From Gracilaria caudata (lineage: Eukaryota; Rhodophyta; Florideophyceae; Gracilariales; Gracilariaceae), in NCBI GenBank assembly GCA_030374735.1, contig JASCIV010000713.1, positions 1,313-13,649 of the forward strand: DNA of 12,337 bases, read 5' to 3'. The notes under the pieces were generated by a model. It worked only from the letters and a program-made list of their open reading frames with translations. It was not told where the DNA came from and did no database searches. Numbering within the stretch: position 1 is the first letter of the stretch; each line of letters opens with the position of its first letter. The position numbers were made by a program, and so were the translations under genes. Shown one piece after another: positions 6,738 to 12,337 of this stretch.

Positions 6738-9149
6738 TCAGACATTGATAAAAACTACTCGGCTTGGTTCGTCTGCGGTGTTCAATTCGGACGGAACATA
6801 TACCAGCACTGGTTCGATGTTGAAGGCAGTACACAAAGCAGCCCGCTTACGGCTCCGAAGAAGAAGAGATATAGACGACGAGCGATCCTTACGGAGCGCA
6901 GATATAACCACCATAGAATCCATAAAGAACAGAACTTTTCGATCTCGAACGCCTTGTTCGATTATGTATTCGAGAGCAAAAACTGCTGCGGCTGCTTCGA
7001 GCCCAATGATGTCCTCCTTGTAGTTTCAAAGATGGTGAAAAACTATCTGCCAGTCGCGTTCTGATAAACACTCGCTAGTTCCGTAGGAAAAGTCGCTTGT
7101 AGTGCGGTTTGTCCGGCTTCAACGTTCAGCATAGAATAGTTCGGTACATGCTTCCATATCTGCAAAAAATATTGTTCCGACACATCGGCGGCCACTGCAG
7201 CACCTGCTGTTTCAGAGGCATCGCATGAAGTGATAGTGTTACAGAAGGGTAAAGAGATGGATACAAATGATAATGGCAAAGACTTGCGACAATCGAGAAC
7301 TCTGTTTGGACCTTTTGCGGGAGAGTGGTCATGATATCTTCATGATCTTCGTGCAAGACTTTGAAGCATGAATTCAAAAAAGACAGAAATGGCCTTTTGA
7401 GAAGTAGTATCCACTTTATCTTGCCAAGGTATATTCGAAAGACATCCGTCGAGACCCCGTTGCCCCAGGGAAAACTCGTTAAATCGAATCGAATTGGACT
7501 CTAATACGGTTTTCAGTTGTTTTTCATTAGAATAGGTCGTGCGTCATCCAGTCCTCATTGCATCTGTATGCAACGAAAATCTATTGAAGGCAATTTTTCT
7601 AAAAAACTCAATGCATTGAAAATGCCTTGAAGATTTAAGAAAAATTGCTGAGTTACTGAGTAGAGCATGAAGAGTCAATGACGGAAAGTTCTGCCTGGGT
7701 GCTTACAAAAAACTCCTTCATTTTCGCAACGATGCAAAGGGCTTTTTCAGTGTTGGGTTGTATCGTTTTCTGCTGCAAGTCAATATCGCACCCTAAAAAG
7801 GTTATTGAAGTGTTAATGACGGAAGTGAAAGGACTGGATTTAGATGGTTGATCGGAAGACGGTTGGCTTCTAGAACAGTTCGCATGATACGGTAGAGCGC
7901 CAGCAAAATCTCAGACGGCCACGAATTCGTGAGGAGGGCAATGTCGTCAATTATATGTAGAAGAAGTGGGTTTCCTCTTGTGACTTCAAAAGGGGGACAT
8001 ATTCTCTTGCCAACGGTATGAGCGCAGAGTCGGTTGAAGGTGACAGTCGGGATTGCTTAAAAATATGGTATGACTCTTGGAATAGGGAACTCACAAAGTT
8101 GTGACTGATGTAAACGCTCCGCTTGAAACCCACCGGCATTGTTTTTTTGCACTGTCGGAGCTGCGCATTTGGCCGTGCTCTGAGCTGGGGGATGTGGCGA
8201 GGCCAGTTCGTTCGAAGATGGTGCGGAAGCTCATTCAGTGATATTGTGCGCCATGGAAAAATTTTGAAAGCCAGGTGGGCAGTCGTATGGTGTGGAACAT
8301 ATTATCAATGTCGAATTATATTGCAGAATATGAGGCAGTGGGTAACCTTATCTTCTCGAAAAGACTTGGGTCGGGGCGCGCTGTAAATGGCGGGTCGGGA
8401 AAGAGGTCGTTTTGTACGCGAGGCCATGAGATTAATCGATCTTGTGATGAAAATTTGGAGACGGCGAAGAGCGTGACTGTCAAAACGCGTGCGGCATCAT
8501 TGTATTCCTCACTTTCATGGTCCGGTATGGAGCAATGCAACATGCCGGGATGGTCCGCTCGTGACAGGAATTCGATTTACTGTCTCTGGGTTGAGTAGAG
8601 CTCGGAGCTGGGGGCTGGTAGTGGGGATCAGAGAAGCGGGGCTTACGGAAGAGCTCGCTGTGGAGGGAGAGAGAATGCATTTCGGGAGGTAACCTTGAAA
8701 TCTAGATATGGCTTGGATCATTTTTTGTTTTGCTCGTTGCTGCGGCAGAGAGAGTTTTGCAGCTTGTATCCCTTTGAAAGCTCTTCTTGTAAATGCTCGC
8801 TCGGGAGTAGCCAGTTGGGCGTTAAGGATACTGTAGAGATCAAAGTTGTTGATCGTTGAGGTGAAAGGCATTTGAGAGGTTGTCTCATTCTTATCGGTGT
8901 TGTAGTTGATGATGTTAGCTAGGTTGGACTTCGACAGTCTTCGAGTGATGGATTCGTGGCCAGTGCGATGGTCTGGGGACGGTTGTAGGTAGGGGGGGAA
9001 TATATGAGAGGAAGAATGTGGTCCGAATTAGAGGTGGTTGAGGGCAAGATTGACGGAGTTTGTCCGGATATGGTGTGGTTTGCACGGATTGGATAGAGGA
9101 AGGGGAAACAATTTAGTCGCAGATGGTTTCTCAGACAGTGTTCTGGCAT
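6738..9149 (-). pseudogene. Retrotransposon pol: reverse transcriptase and RNase H, degenerate
   Basis: Read right to left. An open N-terminal stretch (about 9149-8515) contains NFDLYSILNAQL and is broken by TAA at 9030-9028. Then comes the RT: ISWPRVQNDLF, palm motif A FDIDNMFH (8315-8292, preceded by an in-frame TAA at 8318-8316), and MPVGFKRSVYISHNFV (from about 8140). The active-site box at 7959-7943 reads TACATA then ATTGACGAC across a 2-base frame break, which is a disrupted YIDD. ITFLGCDIDLQ and RPFLSFLNSCF follow. RNase H comes next: Asp at 7222-7220 (SCDAS), Glu at 6998-6996 (IGLEAAAA), Asp at 6920-6918 (FMDSM) and Asp at 6773-6771 in YVPSELNTADEPSR. At least four frameshifts plus stops make it non-functional. 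Ending pol with RNase H and the ADEPSR signature resembles DIRS-type and some Ty3-type elements. No tyrosine recombinase or integrase was found, so the superfamily stays open. Confidence 0.85.
7590..7648. repeat. Inverted repeat with nested palindrome inside pol
   Basis: GCAATTTTTCT (7590-7600) and AGAAAAATTGC (7638-7648) are perfect 11-base inverted arms. Between them lies a perfect 12-base palindrome, TCAATGCATTGA (7608-7619). It falls in the stop-rich connection between RT and RNase H, where the pol frame cannot be followed. It may be a small foldback insertion or coincidence in AT-rich sequence. Confidence 0.45.
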
Positions 9150-9632
9150 TTAGCAGTGTGTGGGTCGTAGCTGCGACCCTTGCGGGCGGCTTGTTGGTGT
9201 TGAGGAAGGGCTGTTGCGAGGTAGCGCGCGGTTTTCTCCCATCGCTTTTATGGCGTTCATGCGCTTCTTCTGAAGAGACATCTTTCTCCATATTATTTCC
9301 AAGAGGTCGTCTGATCGCACGGTCGTTTGGGGAGGTGATTCCAAAATCTGGCTGGCTGTCGCCCATGCATCGCGTCTGTCTTTGTATTCCCCTATGGAGA
9401 CTGATTCCTTTACGTACATGATGGCGCAGAGGCGACGCAGGCCGATCTCGGTGGATGGTCGTTGCTCCAGTGCGTCTTTGGGTGTTGGATGCACTAATAT
9501 CTTGAGATGTATCATTCTGCCTAGAAAAAGGGCTTCCATCTCGGCTCCTAGGGGTTGGCCTGTGGCGGTGCGGGGCCAATAGCGGAAGGACTGCGTCAGA
9601 AATGTTGGGATATCCGTTCCTCCGGCTGTCAT
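9150..9632 (-). CDS. Gag-like ORF upstream of pol, 160 aa
   Basis: The first ATG in the frame is at 9632 (MTAGGTDIP), giving 160 residues. The frame itself is open a little further upstream. The body looks globular and mixed in charge (EMEALFLGRMIHLKILVHP, RRLCAIMYVKESVSIGEYK, SDDLLEIIWRKMSL) and ends in a Ser/Pro/Arg-rich tail. It sits immediately 5' of the pol frame on the same strand, the position of a capsid-type protein, but I see no zinc knuckle and recognise no family. A second frame is open over nearly all the same bases (9579-9028) and runs on into the pol N-terminus, so a frameshift near 9150-9200 may once have joined them or may simply be decay. Calling it gag is inferred from position. 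Confidence 0.45.
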   Translation of the reverse strand: MTAGGTDIPTFLTQSFRYWPRTATGQPLGAEMEALFLGRMIHLKILVHPTPKDALEQRPSTEIGLRRLCAIMYVKESVSIGEYKDRRDAWATASQILESPPQTTVRSDDLLEIIWRKMSLQKKRMNAIKAMGENRALPRNSPSSTPTSRPQGSQLRPTHC

Positions 9633-9670
9633 GTTTAGGTATAAAGCTTTTTTTTCAATCAAATGCAGTT

Positions 9671-9678
9671 TATTTATA
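9671..9678 (-). promoter_or_regulatory. TATA-like box upstream of the gag-like ORF
   Basis: The minus strand reads TATAAATA about 40 bases before the ATG at 9632, followed by an A-rich leader with eight A residues. Spacing would leave a very short 5' leader, so this is only a candidate. Confidence 0.25.
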
Positions 9679-9730
9679 GTGTTCTAAATGTCCCATGTAG
9701 AGCAGCAGAGTAACACATTCATCTGGTTCA

Positions 9731-10366
9731 CTACCCTAGTCGACTACAGGCTACTGTTTTCCATACATCTGGAGCGCTACACCAGTTCTCTTCTAACATT
9801 TCGAGTATATCGGTCGCCTCCTTCTTCTCAGTTGGCGACCATTCTTTCATTCCAAGCAGTACTTTCAGCCTTCCATACCTCCAGTACTCACTTCCCAGAA
9901 TATTCTGAGTTTCAGTTGGGTTTGCTGGGAATTCGTTGAAGTACCATCGAATACCCATATGGCGGTGTGATGTTTTCGTCAACCGAAGAATAGGCGGAAC
10001 TGGTCCCTTCGCTCCACATGGGATCTTGCGGACCCTTCTTTCAGATGCGAGTTCCCACTCTCGGTGTCGAAGTCATTCTATTCCAGTAGTAGCGGTGTTA
10101 TTGATGTCTGTTACAGCACCGTCCAGAGACTCCGATCCCGGTTCGTTTTTGACAACCTTTAGAGCTGCGAGCTTTTCTGCAGCTTCTCTCAAAGACTTGG
10201 TCCTAGTGCCAACGAAGGCTTCGTATGAACCTTCCTCGTCAGATGAAGAGTCTACAGAGTCAATCACTTCCTCCAGCTCAACATACCCCCGGCTCATGAA
10301 CCTTCGACATGTAAGCCTTTTGGCTTCGGTCAAGACTGATTTCTTTCGATGCTTGACGCGTTTTCA
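9731..10366 (-). pseudogene. Unknown protein, one frame with a single internal TGA
   Basis: A single minus-strand frame runs from about 10366 to the stop at 9731, interrupted once by TGA at 10075-10073. The first half has a basic patch (KRVKHRKKS), an acidic serine run (DSSSDEE), a predicted helix (SLREAAEKLAALKVV) and VKNEP, which fits the minimal sumoylation pattern (hydrophobic-K-x-E). The second half is Trp/Tyr-rich (MGIRWYFNEF, GSEYWRYGRLKVLLGMKEW, EENWCSAPDVWKTVACSRL) and looks folded. No ATG clearly starts it. I do not recognise the family. It may be part of the retroelement's 5' coding region or a separate decayed gene. Confidence 0.4.
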
Positions 10367-10374
10367 GACTTTTA

Positions 10375-10399
10375 AAGTTGAGTGTTTTTAACTCAACTT
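10375..10399. repeat. Hairpin with 9-bp arms
   Basis: AAGTTGAGT (10375-10383) and ACTCAACTT (10391-10399) pair perfectly around the loop GTTTTTA. It lies between two unknown minus-strand frames. On the plus strand the stem with an internal T-run has no obvious terminator role in a eukaryotic context. Confidence 0.45.
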
Positions 10400-10466
10400 C
10401 ATCGTCGCTTTTCTGGTTATAGTCACGCCAGAGTTGGCAAAGTATTGTCAAAATCTGAGACTGATA

Positions 10467-10781
10467 CTAGTGCTCCTCTATACAGCGCAGCCACGGCATA
10501 TCCGGACGCACCTGTATCGTGGACATCGGCGGAGCACAACGGATACGGGCTTCATTGGTCCGCATCATAATTTGAGCCCAACCAGCTCTCCATGCCTCCT
10601 CACGAAACCGCCTACTTCTGTAACAGTACTCGACCTGTTCATGATCGGGAATTAGGCCAAAGCGTATGGCATAGATCCATTCCGAACCTCCTTCCACATA
10701 CTGCTCCACAGAACAAGGAACGAAGATCCGAGGACAAGAAAGTGGCATCTCACTGGGATCACGGCCATCGTCGGACTCCAT
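10467..10781 (-). CDS. Hypothetical small ORF, 104 aa
   Basis: The ATG at 10781 starts MESDDGRDPSEM. The frame ends with TAG at 10467. The sequence is acidic at the start, then has Tyr/Arg-rich and Trp-rich stretches (YCYRSRRFREEAWRAGWAQ). A pyrimidine-rich leader and a TATAAAT motif (10952-10946) lie upstream, which makes this start credible. The frame also opens further upstream without another persuasive ATG. It could be the first exon or 5' piece of the broken frame at 10366-9731, which follows on the same strand in another phase. No family is recognised. Confidence 0.35.
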   Translation of the reverse strand: MESDDGRDPSEMPLSCPRIFVPCSVEQYVEGGSEWIYAIRFGLIPDHEQVEYCYRSRRFREEAWRAGWAQIMMRTNEARIRCAPPMSTIQVRPDMPWLRCIEEH

Positions 10782-10945
10782 ATCGGCGGGTGGATTGCTG
10801 CTCTCCGCTGTGACACGTAGTTGAAGAGTGTGAAGGGAATTTGTCCGTCCCAAGTATGGGGAGGAAGGAAAGGAGACAAGAAGAATACCGTACGTCGTAC
10901 AGCCGAGAGTGGAAAAAGGAGATGATGAGAACTAGTGGAAGGAAA

Positions 10946-10952
10946 ATTTATA
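10946..10952 (-). promoter_or_regulatory. TATA-like box upstream of the 10781 ATG
   Basis: The minus strand reads TATAAAT followed by a CT-rich stretch, 165 bases before the ATG at 10781. Such a motif is common by chance, so this is a weak call. Confidence 0.25.
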
Positions 10953-11092
10953 TCCATGCAGGACAGCTACGTGGGGGGGCGGGGGAAGGGGAGGCTCCGA
11001 ATAATCAGTGCAAAATACGGAAATATGTCAAATTGAAAACGGACAAGTGGAACGCTCTTGGTCCAGTCGATGATCGGAGAAACATATATTCT

Positions 11093-11474
11093 TCAGGGAC
11101 TTGACAGATGTGGCTCTAAAGCGCTCAAATCCCCTCCAAGTAGGAACCTTGGAAGCCAACCTGGTCCATATGGGAACGGCTCTCCATCATACGACGGATC
11201 CTCCCCAGACACTCCAAACGGCAACTTTTCGGGAACTTCATCATCAAAATTTCCGGTCAGCAGCACTCTCGAGCTGAATCGAATTCTCTTGATTCTCCCG
11301 AACTCGAAATTGTCCCGTACCACCCCTTGCTGGCTGGCTTCTGTTCTTACTTTGGTTCCCCGTTCCTACAATTTCATTTTCAAGATGCACATCCATGACC
11401 TCATACTGCACCGTATCAAGTGTTTCGATCAATTTCTCCATACTACTGAGGTTCATTGACTTGAAGCATTGCAC
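11093..11474 (-). pseudogene. Broken unknown ORF in two phases
   Basis: Two minus-strand frames overlap. One (11474-11244) contains MNLSSMEKLIETLDTVQYE and looks helical. The other (11323-11093) contains FEFGRIKRIRF then an acidic, Gly/Pro-rich tail. A single frameshift near 11320 would connect them. Nothing is recognised, and it may belong to the same decayed minus-strand element as its neighbours. Confidence 0.25.
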
Positions 11475-11854
11475 AATGACAGCCTCATCTACATGCCGAT
11501 CGGATCAGATCAGAATTCTTTTCTGTCCTTCCTGTCGTCTACTCTCGATGATCTCGGCCGAACGATCTCTTCTCTTCTTCTGTCTGTTGCTTCATCGAAG
11601 ACGTCGACGTTGAGTTCTTGTACTTCTCACCAGTCCCTCTACCTCATCATCATCGTTTTCTTGGCCTGAGCTCTCTCACGTCGTCTTTTGGAAGGAATAC
11701 GTCCTGGGTCTTGAATACCCATGGTGTTACCATTCCCACGTGCTCGAGTTCTGGAGACCATCGAGACACCCTCCGCCACAACCACCTCAACCACACCGTC
11801 TCGTGTTAGTCTAACACTCTGCACAGGATTCTCGGGCGCAACGCACTTCTGAGC

Positions 11855-12214
11855 TCAATTTTCAACCCTGCTCTCATTATCTTCCATAATGACATCCATG
11901 TTCTCTCCGATAATTCTATCCAGCCGCTTTTTCAGCGTTCTCGAACGCTGTCTCTCAACGATCTCTGTCAAATTCGGATTAGGATGGCACAGAAAGTAAT
12001 GGTGACAGGCCGAAGAGGTTGTTCGGGTTGCAAAAGCTAGTGATAAAATATCAATCCGTACCATTCTGCTCTCAAGATCTTTCATACACAGGTCCTTTAT
12101 TCCCAAGCTCTGCAGCAGCACTTCCACTGACCTCAGAAGATCTGTGCTCTTGTAAAACATCAATGACATACTCCCCATCTTCTTCTCAAGGTCCTGATAT
12201 CTGCCCTGGTTCTA
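11855..12214 (-). CDS. Hypothetical coiled-coil-like ORF, about 107-120 aa
   Basis: The frame is open from just after a TAG near 12214 and has an ATG at 12178, ending with TGA at 11855. It begins RYQDLEKKMGSM, continues LLRSVEVLLQSLGIKDL and MKDLESRMVRIDIL with heptad-like spacing, then LTEIVERQRSRTLKKRLDRII. The pattern suggests a helical assembly protein, possibly the start of a gag-like region. Upstream to the window edge another phase reads a Gly/Glu-rich stretch, so an N-terminal part is probably cut off by a frame break and the window end. Family unknown. Confidence 0.35.
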
Positions 12215-12337
12215 TCTCTCTGGGCTCCTGGATCTGCATAGACGTTGGACCCTTCCCATTTTCTGCACCTTCAACACAATTATTATCAACACCATCTCCA
12301 CTCCCACCTTTCTCACCGCCTCCACTACCAGTATCGC

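Noticed and set aside
9038..9421. 127-codon plus-strand ORF
   Set aside because: It is antisense to the gag-like and pol-linked frames, and its composition follows the complementary codons.
11933..11950. Near-perfect 18-base palindrome CAGCGTTC-TC-GAACGCTG
   Set aside because: It lies inside an open frame encoding an Arg-rich segment, where such a pattern arises easily. It is not linked to any element end.

Overview
The window reads as repeat-dominated nuclear DNA of a eukaryote. There are no bacterial-style operons or Shine-Dalgarno-led genes, and the recognisable proteins are eukaryotic transposable-element proteins plus a plant/algal-type protoporphyrinogen oxidase (PPOX). The PPOX points to a photosynthetic host. 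A red macroalga would fit, but the sequence alone cannot settle this. Almost every recognisable coding region is broken by stops or frameshifts, so this is a mobile-element graveyard with one long intact open frame of unknown function.

Layout, left to right. Positions 1-1187 hold a poly-C contig end and no recognisable gene. Positions 1188-2091 are a 904-bp non-autonomous element with imperfect terminal inverted repeats starting CAG and clusters of TAGTCA/TGACTA near both ends. Positions ~2187-4657 are a second, hAT-type element. It has a decayed transposase gene (2598-4366, + strand) flanked by dense arrays of GATTGC / GATTGCAATC and a right terminus that reads CAGGGG inward. Just 3 bp beyond that terminus lies the stop codon of an intact 190-residue minus-strand ORF (4660-5232) with two hydrophobic segments. 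Two perfect-arm hairpins (5432-5510) separate it from a plus-strand PPOX pseudogene (5619-6342), which covers only the N-terminal part of the enzyme.

From about 6738 to the right edge, coding signal is on the minus strand. Reading right to left, there are acidic or coiled-coil-like broken frames of unknown function (12.2-9.7 kb), a gag-like ORF (9632-9150), and a degraded pol with reverse transcriptase (motif FDIDNMFH, a YIDD box split by a small indel) and RNase H (D-E-D-D residues, terminal VPSELNTADEPSR). This is a decayed retrotransposon, and its outer ends and long terminal repeats were not found.

The genes do not form a working pathway. The main biology is the two DNA-transposon families, which have similar terminal bases but different subterminal hexamers, and the possible gene at the edge of the hAT insertion. 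I found no convincing new multi-gene system.
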